Shown one piece after another: positions 46,838-57,097 of a DNA stretch of 64,000 nucleotides. The DNA is taken from positions 96,169 to 160,168 of the forward strand of contig VXAY01007418.1 in assembly GCA_013399855.1 (NCBI GenBank). The letters are read 5' to 3'. Numbering within the stretch: position 1 is the stretch's first letter; each line of letters begins with the position of its first letter. The position numbers were made by a program, and so were the translations under genes. The notes under the pieces are model-generated. The model did no database searches, was not told where the DNA came from, and worked only from the letters and a program-made list of their open reading frames with translations. The DNA comes from Oxyruncus cristatus. Taxonomy: Eukaryota > Chordata > Aves > Passeriformes > Cotingidae.

Positions 46838-46985
46838 GAATCCCAGAATGGTTTGGGTTCATGGGGACCTTAAAGCTCCTCTCATTCCACCCACGGGCAG
46901 GGAGGGACACCTTCCCCTATCCCAGGTTGCTCCAAGCCCTGTCCAACCTGGCCTTGGACACTTGCAGGGATGGGGCAGCCACAGA
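46838..46985 (-). mobile_element. CR1 LINE 3' fragment (type B tail)
   Basis: It begins 'tcccagaatggtttgggttc', then 'gggcagggagggacacc' and 'aggttgctccaagccctgtc', and stops at 'gatggggcagccacag'. Confidence 0.94.
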
Positions 46986-47146
46986 GACAGCTGGAGACAA
47001 GTGGCTTTGAGGAGAGACTTGGAAGAGGAGAAGACAGTTTGAAGCCCAGCCTGGTGTGTCCTTGGCAGACATTTCCTTTCTCTACAGGTACAGGGAGCCA
47101 TCATCACATGGTCCTGTTTTAGCTGCTCTGGGGCTCCTCTGCTTCT

Positions 47147-47239
47147 GGAGCAGAGGAGATCAAATAATGACAAACTTGCTCATTGATCTCCTCTGCTCCG
47201 GGAGTGGAGGAGATCAACAAGCAAGTTTGTCATTATTTG
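47147..47239. repeat. Near-perfect 79-bp palindrome with third half-copy
   Basis: Arms 47161-47199 and 47201-47239 are inverted copies of 39 bases with a single-base spacer at 47200. Thirty-five of 39 positions pair, the first 20 without mismatch (outer arm 'caaataatgacaaacttgct'), and two of the four mismatches would be G-U pairs in RNA. A further copy of the inner block lies just upstream in direct orientation (47147-47162 resembles 47200-47215). The layout suggests a template-switching event during replication. Confidence 0.93.
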
Positions 47240-48397
47240 TTTCCTTACATGTTCCTTAATTCACAGCACTTGAAGGATTTTTTCCCCATTTCTCCCTCTC
47301 GTTCAGTTTTTCTCATCAAAAGCCTTTTTGGGGTGGGTGTAACGGGTGAGCCATGCCTCGGGAGGTGCAGCTGGCATTTAGCCATCCCTGCCTTTAAAAA
47401 TTGGGTGGAAATCCATTTCTCCTGTCAGCTCTCTCCACTGTCTGTCTGCCCTGGTGGCCTTTTCCCTGTTCCCAGCACACTGGCATTTCTGAAGCCGGGT
47501 GAGTTATTCCCTTCTGCCGCTGTGCCGTGTTCTCCCTAAACTGCTGCGATTGATTCCACTCATTCCCTCTGAGCAGCCTTTTTCACTTAACACAGTCAAC
47601 ACACTAAACCAGGCTTGGAAAACAGATTTGTTATTCCTTAATATTTTCCAACTCCCCAGTCTCCCATTTTTATTTTTATTTTAGCAGAACCCTGCTGTTG
47701 AAATCTTTTGTCGGAGCTTCGTATCTCGCCGTTTAACAGCTGGCTCTGGGCTCCAGCACACGTGTAACGGCCTTAAGCATCATATAATGCTTCCCATTCC
47801 CAGGATCTCTGAGCCCTGGACATTCCCAGCTCTGGAATTACAGCCATCTGGGAGGTGGAAAGATGATTATCCACTGGAAGAGCAGTGCCACACTTCTGTC
47901 TGGGAGGTTCATGGCTCATCTGCACGTGGATACACAGGGAAAATAGTCACAGTTCAGCTCCTTGGGTTCAACTGTTTGAAGTTTATGAAGTTCGGTTCTT
48001 GCTCTGAATGAAATTTGCCTGGAGGTTTGTCTCAATTTACTTCCAGAGTCAAAATTCAGGTATTTCGAGTGAAGGTCACTTCTGCAAAGAGAGGGTTCGT
48101 GTGGTTGGACTAATTGACTCAGATTAACACCCTTTTAATTAAAATAGAGTCATTTGCACAGAGCTTGGGGAGGACCCAGGAATTCTTGCTGCTGTCAAAG
48201 ACTTCTGAATTACTTTTTATTTTATTTCTTCCCTATTTCTGTGCCTTTGCCTCTGTATTTCTTTCTTGGGCACTGGGTGTTTGTATCACTGAGATCACAC
48301 AGGTTGTGCACAACAAATCCACCCTGTCATCAAAAGAAATTGCCTTCCCCCCCTCGTGCAATAAAATGCCTTATGTTGAGCAGAGCAGCATTAATTA
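47240..48397. other. Non-coding stretch with acceptor-led open frame
   Basis: A 107-codon open frame (47688-48011) begins exactly after a pyrimidine-rich acceptor (TTTTAGCAG). It is reported as a finding but not called, because its residue content shows no recognisable pattern. No repeat is present otherwise. Confidence 0.35.
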
Positions 48398-48597
48398 GAA
48401 AGAAATTCTTTCCAGAGAGAGTAATCAGCCATTGGAATGAGCTGCCCAGGGAAGTGGTGGATTCTCCATCCCTGGAGGTTTTCAAGATGAGGCTGGACGT
48501 GGCACTTAGTCCAGTAACCGCGGTGGTGTTGGATCAAGGGTTGGACTTGATGATCTCCGAGGTCCTTTCCAACCTGTCTGATTCTATGATTCTATGA
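48398..48597 (+). mobile_element. CR1 LINE 3' fragment (type A tail) with intact octamers
   Basis: It covers the last 200 bases: 'gaaagaaattctttccagag', 'gagctgcccagggaagtggt', 'gttggacttgatgatctccg' and the terminal repeat GATTCTATGATTCTATG. This is the best preserved CR1 3' terminus in the window, implying a relatively recent insertion. Confidence 0.97.
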
Positions 48598-49435
48598 ATT
48601 TGAAATTTATTTTAAAGCAAGTAATGTTTGTTTTTTTTTTTCTCCAGCACAGTAAGAGGTAAAAGCTTCTGAGATACTTTTAGGAAATCACAGTTTTTTG
48701 CTTGTATTCTTTTTAAAATGTACAATGAAAACAACATTTGTGTGAGGAGAGAAACACTCTGCACGGAGCCGAACTGGAGCAGACGGTGTTGGGAAGTGGG
48801 AGCAGGAGAGAAGGGACCTGCCAGTGCTCTCCAGCACCGCAGATTAAATACAGTTTCTCTCCGTAAGAGGCACTCTTGACATTAGAACTCGTATATTTTA
48901 CCCCGAGTACTCATCCTTTCCACTGAATTACGGTGCTGCATTTTAATTGTAGTAAATGACCCGACTGGAGTGCGGGGCTGTTTGGTGACCTGGGATCTCA
49001 CCCCCCTGACATCTGTGTGGACAGCTTTGATTGGCATCAGGCATTTTTTTTTTGTCCTGGCATTGATGTCAGCCTGTGAGGAAGGATGTGAAGCTTGTGG
49101 GAGTTGGACTTTTGTGTGCTGGGTCTCTTTTTGCCAGGAACAGACACAGGGCAAGAGCCCCTCAAACCCCTCTCCCTGCCAAAATCCAAGGTGAGCCTCT
49201 GGAGGAAGCACCGATTCCCAACTGCAGGAGCTGCAGGAACACGTGGTTTTGTCTCCTCTCCCCTCATGCTCATCTGCAAACAATAAAAAATACAGTGATC
49301 TGGTGTCCTGGATCTGCTGGTTTTCGGGGCTTCCAGAGTCTGCTCCTGGGCGGGGGAGCCTGGGCATGATGTTGGCAGCACTTCCTGAAGGGTTTTATCC
49401 CATCTGTGGAGGTGGAGGGCTGAGAACTGTGGATA
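48598..49435. other. Non-coding stretch
   Basis: A strong acceptor-like tract (T run then TCTCCAG, near 48646) is not followed by a usable exon. Nothing else is recognised. Confidence 0.35.
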
Positions 49436-49772
49436 GTCATAAAATCGGGGAATGGGTTGGGTTGGAAGGGACCTTAAAGCTCATCTAGTTCCAACCCCTG
49501 CCATAGGCAGGGACATCTTCCACTATCCCAGGTTGCTCCAAGCCCCGTCCAACCTGGCCTTGGACACTTCCAGGGATCCAGGGGCAGCCACAGCTTCTCT
49601 GGGCATTCCATCCCAGCCTTCCCTACGCTCCCAGCCAAGAATTCCTTCCCAATATCCCATCTACATCTACCCTTCTTCAGGCCAGAGCCATTCTCCCTTT
49701 ATCCTGTCACTCCGTGCCCTTGTCCAAAGTCCCTCTCCAGCCTTCCTGGAAGGTCCCCTTTAGGTCCTGGCA
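49436..49772 (-). mobile_element. CR1 LINE 3' fragment (type B tail)
   Basis: It begins 'agtcataaaatcggggaatg', then 'gttggaaggg', 'ccttaaagctcatctagttc', 'ctgccataggcagggac' and 'cagccacagcttctctgggc', and continues into the more 5' CR1 part before ending near 49772. Confidence 0.95.
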
Positions 49773-51171
49773 CTGGATAAGGACGTGGACGGTGTGCTGG
49801 TTCCACACACTTCTTTAGAGTGAGGTGTTGGTTTCAGAGCACTTTGGGGAAGAAAAGAAGCATTATTTTATTTATTTTAATTTTTTTATTATTATTATTT
49901 TATTTTATTTTAGCCGGTTTGTTTTTTTGGCCCCATAGGTCAAGGATTTTCCCTGGGCAAGAGGAGTTACCATCCAGAAGCCCAAAGCTCTTGGGACCAG
50001 GAGCACTTGTTGCCTTGGAGCTGAGGTGTCTCAGAGTAATGCTGGAATGTGCAGCGTAGAGAGAGCTTGGAATCTCCAGAACTGCTCAAAGACAGAGATT
50101 TCTCAGATCTTCTGTTGTATAAAGTGCATTTTAGTCATCCACGGTGGCCTGTTGGCAGGACCTTTGCAGTGAGAGCTCTTTCTTCTCCTTGTGGTGGGGT
50201 CAGAGTGTGACAGGCAGGACATGGAGTCCTTCTAATCCCATGGAGAGCAGTTGCTGCCCACGGGAGAGGATGGGAAACAACTTCATTTTCTCTGCTTTGG
50301 GGAGTGTTTGTGCTGGGGAGTGTTTTGTTACACGTGCCCATGTGTATTTAACCACTTGTTTTTCCTTCTGTCACCTGTGTAGGAACTGATTCCTTCCAGG
50401 TGAGGGACAACAATTGTCCCTGGTCCAGTTGTTCTCATCTGGTTTGACTGTGCTTCTTCATCCCATGGCTTAAAACTTCAGAATTCACAAAAACCGGTTT
50501 GTTTGGTTTGGGTTTTTTTTTTTTTTTAAGGAGGAATCCAAGAGCGAAACCTCTTTGATAGTCATGTTTGAGACACGTTGAACATCTTATGTTGGCAGAG
50601 CCAGACACAGTTGAAAGCTAATACATAAAAATGTAATAAAATGGATATTTTACTCCTGTCTGCTGCTGCTATGAAATTCCCATTTCAGCTTCCTGGTCTG
50701 AACAAAACGTTGCTTCTTTTTTATCCATAAGAGATGCCGAGTTTTCAACCTTCAAACGTACCTTTCTTGGCTGGGATTTCTCCTCCTGAGGATGTGGGAC
50801 TCTCTTGGGCTGTGACAGTAGGAGGAAATCAGTGGGTTTACTCTCTTTAGTGCATCTTCACAGCTTCTGCAGGCTGGAAGTGCTTCCTGCTAAAAATCAA
50901 AAGGAGATCTGAGCTTTTTCAGCCTTGTGGTTCTTCTCTGCGCAGCAGCCGAGGTGTCTCAGGTGGTGAAGTTAAACCCTCCAGCTGGACAGTGTGTGTT
51001 GATTGCTTGAGGTATTGCACATTCCCAAGTAGTTCAGTGAAATTACCAGGAAATTACCAGTATTTAGGTCAGGTGAATGCCTTTGAGTTGCCTTCGGTGT
51101 GTATCTGTCTCTTGTTAAAAGCCACACTACAGGAAAAATTATGGCTGAAGGAGCGAAGTGCTGGGCTTGTG
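49773..51171. other. Non-coding stretch with ATTT-rich tract
   Basis: An ATTT/TTA microsatellite-like tract lies at 49862-49912 and a T run near 50512-50527. A 17-base segment at 50383-50399 has strong splice sites on both sides and is listed as a finding. Confidence 0.35.
49862..49912. repeat. ATTT/ATT low-complexity repeat
   Basis: Short runs of ATTT, then (ATT)n, then TTTTA. It is simple sequence. Confidence 0.9.
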
Positions 51172-51662
51172 ATAGAATCTTGGAATGGTTTGGGTTGGAA
51201 GGGACCTCGAAGGTCATCTCATTCCAACGCCCAGCCCTGGGTGGGGACACCTTCCACTGCCCCAGGTTGCTCCAAGCCCAACCTGGCCTTGGACACTGCC
51301 AGGGATCCAGGGGCAGCCACAGCTTCTCTGGGCAGCCTGTGCCAGGGCCTCCCCACCCTCCCAGCCAACAATCCCTTCCCAATCTCCCATCTCTCCCTGC
51401 CCTCTGGCACTGGCAAGCCATTCCCTGTGTCCTGTCCCTCCAGCCCTTGTCCCAAGTTCCTCTCCAGCTCTCCTGGAGCCCCTTCAGGCTCTGGAAGGGG
51501 CTCTCAGGTCTCCCTGGATCCTTCTTCTCTCCAGGTGAAATCCCCAGCTCTCCCAGCCTGGCTCCAGAGCAGAGGGGCTCCAGCCCTCGGAGCATCTCCG
51601 TGGCCTCCTCTGGACTTGCTCCAACAGGTCAAGGTCTTCCTTGTGTTGGGGGCCCTCGGCAC
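51172..51662 (-). mobile_element. Long CR1 LINE 3' fragment (type B tail)
   Basis: The terminus 'tagaatcttggaatggtttg' lies at the low coordinate. The copy then runs through 'cagcccttgtcccaagttcc', 'agctctcccagcctggctcc' and 'ctccaacaggtcaaggtctt', reaching the ORF2-encoding region. The block 51341-51453 differs from 63536-63648 at a single position. Plus-strand frames of up to 290 codons over it are antisense artefacts. Confidence 0.96.
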
Positions 51663-52065
51663 TTCTTGTCCATGAGCACCCTGCGGAGCTGCCCTATGGG
51701 AAGGGGACTGTTTGGAATAGCTTTGCCTGGGGGGAGGTACCTGTGCCCAGTTTGCAGTGAGGGTCACGTGCAGGCAGTTCAGCTTTTCTGTTTACTTGAC
51801 CCTGTTGGATCATCTGTGGAGATTGTCAGGATTTGCAGCAGAAGAAACAGTTGCATGGAAGTCAAAGCACAAGAGTTAAACTTCCTCCTTGGGAATCCCA
51901 GTTTCTTTGCATGGATCAGGTCTGGATTTGGGTTTGAGCAGTGGGTTTGTCCCCTGTTGGAGCAAAGGTGAAGTTTGGGTTTGGGTGTATGTTGATCCAA
52001 TTCCCACCATCCTCAACACACTTGTAAAATTTTCTAGGTTATTGAAGATAAAAATCCCAGGATTT

Positions 52066-52330
52066 TTCTTCAGTGCAAGGGAAGCGGCCTCGAGTTGCAC
52101 CAGGGGAGGTTTAGATTAGATATTAAGAAAACATTTTTCATGGAGAGGGTTGTAAAGCACTGGAACAGGCTGCCTGGGGCAGTGGTGGGGTCACCATCCC
52201 TGGAAATGTTCAGAAAACATGTGGCTGTGGCACTCGAGGATGTGGTTTACTGGTGAACAGGGTGGTGGTGCTGGTTGACAGTTGGACTTAGAGGTCTTTT
52301 CCAGCCTTAGAGATTCTGGGATTGTATGAA
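52066..52330 (+). mobile_element. CR1 LINE 3' fragment (type A tail)
   Basis: It begins 'gtgcaagggaagcggcctcg', continues 'ggtttagattagatattaag' and 'gcactggaacaggctgcctg', and ends 'ggtcttttccagccttagag' with a degenerate terminus at 52330. Confidence 0.95.
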
Positions 52331-52700
52331 ATCCAGCAGAGGCTCCAGAGGAGTCAGTGCTGGGGCACTGGTGGCACCTTGGAGCTGCTCCATGCCAGAC
52401 ATCAGAAGAGTCTCAGGTCTCCAAGAGATCTGGGGGGGAACGGGGGCTCTGTCAGCTCCTGAGGTTCATGGAGATGATGTCAGACACCAGATCTGTGACT
52501 GCTGGGTCAGAACCACCTTGTGGGGAGCCAGTGTGTGGGTGGAGGGGGAAGGAAGGGACGGGTGGGACCTCACGGAGGTGGGGTGGGGGTGTGTCCCTCA
52601 TGGCAGCCCCTGGAAACACCTGGGGAATTCCCAGAGTAGCTGCCAGTCACAAACAGCCTGTGAAAACTTCAACACCCTACAGCTCCTGGAGCCCCTCCCA
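52331..52700. other. Unique GC-rich stretch
   Basis: GC-rich DNA directly before the minisatellite. Frames are open but no splice pair or domain is seen. Confidence 0.35.
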
Positions 52701-53065
52701 GGGACAGTGAGGACACTGTCCTGTACCACCCCACAGCTCACAGGGACAGTGAGGACACTACCCTAGAACACCCCACAATTCATTTGGGAACAGTGAGGAC
52801 ACTGCCCTGTAACACCCCACAGCTCATATGGGGACAGTGAGGACACTGCCCTAGAACACCCCACAGCTCATATGGACAGTGAGGACACTGCCCTGGAACA
52901 CCCCACAGCTCACAGGGACAGTGAGGACACTACCCTAGAACACCCCACAATTCATTTGGGAACAGTGAGGACACTGCCCTGTAATACCCCACAGCTCATA
53001 TGGGGACAGTGAGGACACTGCCCTGTAACACCCCACAGCTCACAGGGACAGTGAGGACACTGTCC
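52701..53065. repeat. Minisatellite, 8.5 units, higher-order period of four
   Basis: Units of 41-44 bases start at 52701, 52743, 52787, 52831, 52874, 52915, 52959, 53003 and 53045 (the last partial). Each contains 'acagtgaggacact' and 'cccca'. Units 2 and 3 (52743-52830) recur as units 6 and 7 (52915-53002) with a single base difference, a shift of 172 bases. So the array is a doubled four-unit block rather than independent monomers. No frame is consistently open, as unit lengths are not all multiples of three. Confidence 0.95.
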
Positions 53066-53342
53066 GTCATCCTGGCCTGGAACCCTTGAAGTGGCCAGTG
53101 GGTCAGAGGCCCAGCGTGGAGGGGTTTGGCCACAGGGACCAGAGCAGATAAAACCAAAGGTGTGTGTTTGCCTCGTGTCCTGGCCCTGCCCTTGGACTTG
53201 GGAGAGCTGGGCTTCCACAAAGTTCCAGTGGTAGCTCCATAATTTGTCTTTCCCTCTTTATCCTTCTCTCTTCTTTCTCCCTCCTCTGCTTCTCTTTTTT
53301 TGCTCCTTTCTTGATGCTTCAGGTGGTTTGGAGCTGGAGGGG
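53066..53342. other. Unique stretch
   Basis: Pyrimidine-rich at about 53250-53310. No exon or repeat is called. Confidence 0.35.
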
Positions 53343-53418
53343 TTGGATCTTGACTTAAGTGTTGTGTTCGTTGCATTTTGCCTTAAGTGTTGTTGGTTTA
53401 TTGGATCTTGACTTGAGT
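53343..53418. repeat. Left part of a 58-bp repeat split by CR1
   Basis: The motif 'ttggatcttgacttaagt' at 53343-53360 recurs as 'ttggatcttgacttgagt' at 53401-53418, a 58-base step. A third, more diverged copy lies after the CR1 at 53943-53960. The CR1 therefore sits inside a small pre-existing tandem repeat. Confidence 0.7.
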
Positions 53419-53930
53419 CTGCTGTGCCCAGCTCTGGGCCCTCAGCTCAGGGAGGGGCTGGAGCAGGGCCAGGGCAGAGCAGCCAGGCTGGGAAGGGACT
53501 GGAGCACAATTGCCGTGAGGAGAGGCTGAGGGAGCTGGGGGGGCTCAGCCTGGAGAGGAGGAGGCTCAGGGGAGACCTCATCGCTCTGCACAACTCCCTG
53601 CCAGGAGGGGGGAGCCGGGGGGGGTCGGGCTCTGCTCCCAGGAACCAGCAGCAGGACAAGAGGGCTCGGCCTCCAGCTGTGCCAGGGGAGGAGCGGGTTG
53701 GATACTGGGCAGGAATTCTTTCCCTGGAGAGTGCTCGGCCCTTGGAATGGGCTGCCCAGGGAGGGGGTGGATTCCCCGTCCCCGGAGGTGTTTAAGGACA
53801 GACTGGATGTGGCATCAGTGCCATGGGCTGGGAACCGCGGCGGGGCCGGAGCGAGGGTCGGGCTCCGTGATCCCGGAGCTCTTTTCCAACCCGGCTGATT
53901 CTGGGATTCTGGGATTCCATGACTCTAAAT
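53419..53930 (+). mobile_element. GC-rich CR1 LINE 3' fragment (type A tail)
   Basis: It begins 'ctgctgtgcccagctctggg', continues through 'gaggctgagggagctggggg', 'ctgcacaactccctgccagg' and 'gaatgggctgcccagggagg', and ends with the octamer-like repeat GATTCTGGGATTCTGGGATTC. CpG retention and GC content are higher than in the other copies, suggesting a young element. Long G runs at 53607-53629 could form a quadruplex. Confidence 0.96.
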
Positions 53931-54811
53931 ATTGTGGATTTATCGGATTTTGACTTAAGTGTTGTGGATTAATAGTATATGCTGAGTCAGTGTTGTGGTG
54001 GAACATTTTGTCCAGCTTGTGTGGTGTCCTGTTGAACTTTGGCCAAGTCCCCTTACTCGCTCCCCTAAATTAATAAAGAAATTCCTTCCGAATAAGCCCT
54101 TGGCTTGTCTCTTGATGCCGTCCTGAGGTATTATAGAACCCTAAATTTATATATTAAAGTAAAACTCACAGCCAAAGCCATGGGCTGGCAGCTCCCAGGG
54201 CTTAGAGTCTTACGGATGTTGGGTAGTGCTGGTTCCCCAGCGTAGGGCTTGCTCTGGGGTGAGGCTCACTGGGGTCAGGATTTAAGAATCCAGGGCTGAG
54301 AGAAGCTCTGAAGACTCCAGTTGTGCCTCCCTGGCTTGGAGTGATCCCAAGGCCGGGTCTCCCTGCCGGGCTGAGCGGCAGCTCCATGGAGGAAGGAGGG
54401 AAGGAGCTGCCGTGGTGAAGGCTGAACAAATGGCTCATTTGCATGGTGGGTTCATATGTTTGCAGAGTCTTTTCAGGCTCTGAGGAGCAGGTGTTTGGCA
54501 AGGGAAGAGCCATCACAACCTCAGCTGGGATAGAGCAGGAATCTGCTGCCGGAGAGCGGATTCAGGAGTCATGGCTGGTGTTCAGGAAACTTTCACCTGG
54601 AAGAGTTTTCTGAGGTTCTTTCCTTGCAAGGGAAATGAGAAGCCTGCTGGGCTCCCAGTCCTGTGCTTGTACGTGGTGCTGGGCAGCAGGATCTGTTTCC
54701 AGGAATTCCTGGGAAGAGGCTGGTGATACGGTTAGCTGAGCGTGTCTGAGGAGGGGGCGAGTCCTGGGTCCTCTCAGCTCTGTGTGCCACTGCTGCCCTG
54801 CAAATCCTTGG
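53931..54811. other. Non-coding stretch with AATAAA
   Basis: It includes the right copy of the split repeat (53943-53960) and an AATAAA at 54072-54077 followed by a region with no clear function. A solo LTR was considered and not called. The rest is unremarkable. Confidence 0.35.
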
Positions 54812-55330
54812 AATCGTGAAGGTTGGAAAAGGCCTTTAAGATCATCAAGTCCAACCATCAGCCAGCACCACTGCCATGGTCACCATGAAACCATGTCCTC
54901 AAGTGCCGCATCCACTTCCAGGGATGGGGACTCCACCGCTGCCCTGGGCAGCCCCTTCCAATTCTTGACCACCCTTTCCGTGGAGGAATTGTTCCCAGTA
55001 TCGAACCTGACCCTCCCCTGGCACAGCTTGAGGTCGTTCTCTCGTCTTGTCACTTGTTCCCTGGAAGCAGAGCCCGACCCTTCCCTGGATCCATCAGGGA
55101 GTTGCAGAGCCAGAAGGTCCCCCCGATCCCTCTTTCCTCCAGGCTGAGCCTCCCCAGCTCCCTCAGCCACTCCTGCTGCTCCAGCCCCTTCCCAGCTCCG
55201 TTCCCTTCCCCGCACACGCTCCAGCCCTTCCATCTCTCTCTTGTTGGAGTGTCCCAGAGCTGCCCCCAGGATTTGAGGTACCCCAGCAGTACCAGCACAG
55301 GGGAGTGGGCACTTCCCCGCTCCTGATGGC
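54812..55330 (-). mobile_element. CR1 LINE 3' fragment (type A tail)
   Basis: The 3' end at 54812-54860 reads 'aatcgtgaaggttggaaaag' and 'atcatcaagtccaaccatca'. It then has 'accgctgccctgggcagccc', 'cttgttccctggaagcagag' and 'agctccctcagccactcctg', reaching the region near 'agctgcccccaggatttgag'. Confidence 0.95.
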
Positions 55331-55500
55331 CACGTTATTAAATTAATGAAATTAATCAGCATCTCCGTTATTAGGGAAATGTCGTGAAGATCTTTTGCTC
55401 TCCAAAAGGATGCTCTTTTCCCTGAATCAAAGCATGAGTGGCTCAGGTGACGGCTCTGCCTGGAGCAGGTGGGGCTGTGGGACTGTGGGACGCCACTCAC
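55331..55500. other. Presumed intron or flank of the 55501 minus exon
   Basis: It contains the minus-strand donor side of the next feature; nothing else is seen. Confidence 0.3.
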
Positions 55501-55616
55501 CGCGTGGGCTGTTTCTCTCCAGCATTCCCATGTCCTTGTGTGTGGGTTTGTGTTTGGATTGGCGAGTGTGAATGATCACTTCTGGAATCACTCCTGCAGA
55601 TCTGCACGCTTTCATC
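55501..55616 (-). CDS. Possible internal exon (minus strand), unknown gene
   Basis: On the minus strand the 116-bp segment follows an acceptor (TTCGTTATTTTCAG) and precedes a good donor (GCG|GTGAGT). One frame is open through all 38 whole codons, entering with one base and leaving with one. The peptide is basic and hydrophilic (for example IIHTRQSKHKPTHKDMGML). An alternative acceptor inside (ATTCCAG) would give a shorter phase 1-1 exon. The frame continues open on both sides, so support comes only from the splice motifs. It is the only minus-strand exon I would list, and it would belong to a different gene from the plus-strand candidates. Confidence 0.25.
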
Positions 55617-56994
55617 CTGAAAATAACGAAGCCTGTCTGCGCTTTCCTCCTGGAATGGTTACAGAGGGGGTTTAACATTAGGAATGTACTGGACAAAGGA
55701 TGCTGTTGGAAGGTGCAAGTGGGATTTGCCTAAACTCAGCCTTTCTCTGTCTCTGGCCCTGCATAAAGCAGTGGCAAAAATAGCAATTATTTCGATGAAA
55801 ACTGAAGCACCCTTGCAAGGTCCCACCTGTTCTCTGTTCCTTACAGTGCATTTTCCAGAGGGATTTGGGCTCTGTGGGATCTGGGCGCAGCAGCAGCCGA
55901 GGAGATGAGGTTGTTGCCTCTTTGTGTGGCCCTTTTGTGGGGATAAGTAGGTCAGAGTCAGCGAGTGCTGCTCGTGACACTTCCCCCTGAAAGCACAGCA
56001 GAGCTTTTGGGCTGGTTTTTGGCCACTCGCTTTATTCGGTGTTACGTGTTTCGCCTCCCAACTGGCACGTGGTGACTTCTGCCTTTCTCCCAGGGGTCCG
56101 AGCCACTAATCCCACAACACAAGCCGATGAACTGCCTGGATCCTTGTGCTGCTGATGGGTCTGGATATGGCAAAAGAGCTGGGAGAAGATGCCGACAAGG
56201 GGTTCCCATCTCTACCCCAGCTTTTCAGTCCAGATTACCCCACGTTGCTCCTCCGGTGTTGAAGCCCCTCTGAGGAGTTAATACACTGTCTCAGTGATTC
56301 ACAATTGATGTGGAGAGAGAGCTTTGGACTGGACAGTATATTACTGATTAATTTTGGCCCTCTTTTTGAGGACCTGAGCGCGTTTTAGAAAGAACCACCC
56401 TTGCACAGCAGAAGATCCCGGGTACTAGAATACACTCATTTCCAAACAACCCCCAAACTTCAGAGCTACAAGACTAAAGGGTCAGCAGTAAGCACCCTTT
56501 CCTCCTTTTATTCCTGTGTTTAACTTCTGGGCGTTCACCCCCCTTTTTTGTTTTTATTTTTTCGAAGCTTCAAGTTTGAGTTCTCGTCCGTTCCTGGCGT
56601 TTCCCATTCCCGTGCTCGGATGTTCTTTCAGAGCCAGAGCCATGAAGTGATTTAAGCAGCACAAGGTGATTCATTTTTCCTGTCTCCCAGTTTTGAGGCT
56701 CTCAAGACGTATGTCCTCAAATAAATTCCCTGGTGGTGTGGGGTTGTGGCTCAGCATGGCTGTTCCCTTTCCTCCCTGTAAAACTGGGGTGGTTGGAAGG
56801 TGCCGATCCATCGGGTTTGTGTCGTTAAATCTTTTTGGTGGCGTTACGAACAAATCTGTGAGATGCTTTGCATCCCGCTGGACAGGAAGTTGCTCTCTAT
56901 CATATTTCTACTCTCAGTTGCTATTTGTGAGCCGTGAGATCCCTGGTGAGTTCCCAAGGAATGCTGCAAGCCAGGGAACCGGAGCAGATGAAGC
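55617..56994. other. Non-coding stretch
   Basis: Unique-looking DNA. 'ctgtaaaactggggtggttg' at about 56777 faintly resembles part of a MIR-type repeat, but too little matches to call it. Confidence 0.35.
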
Positions 56995-57097
56995 GAATTC
57001 CCCGAGGTTGCGCAGAAGGTCTGAGGCACAGCTGGGAATCAAACCCCAGTCACCCAACACCCGGCCCTGGCTTTAACTACTGTACAGGAATTGCCTC
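56995..57097 (+). mobile_element. Ancient MIR-like SINE 3' part
   Basis: The blocks 'cccgaggttgcgcagaaggt', 'gaggcacagctgggaatcaa' and 'accccagt', and the ending 'ctttaactactgtacaggaa', correspond in order and spacing to MIR's 'cccaaggtcacacagctagt', 'ggcagagccgggattcgaac', 'cccag' and 'cttaaccactacactatact'. This is the clearest ancient repeat of the window. Its plus orientation is inferred from that order. Confidence 0.62.

Noticed and set aside
51099..51971. 290-codon plus-strand open frame
   Set aside because: It is mostly the antisense of a CR1 3' region. The same artefact appears over other CR1 copies.
53940..54110. Possible solo LTR with AATAAA at 54072
   Set aside because: No paired LTR, primer-binding site, polypurine tract or TG...CA boundaries could be defined.
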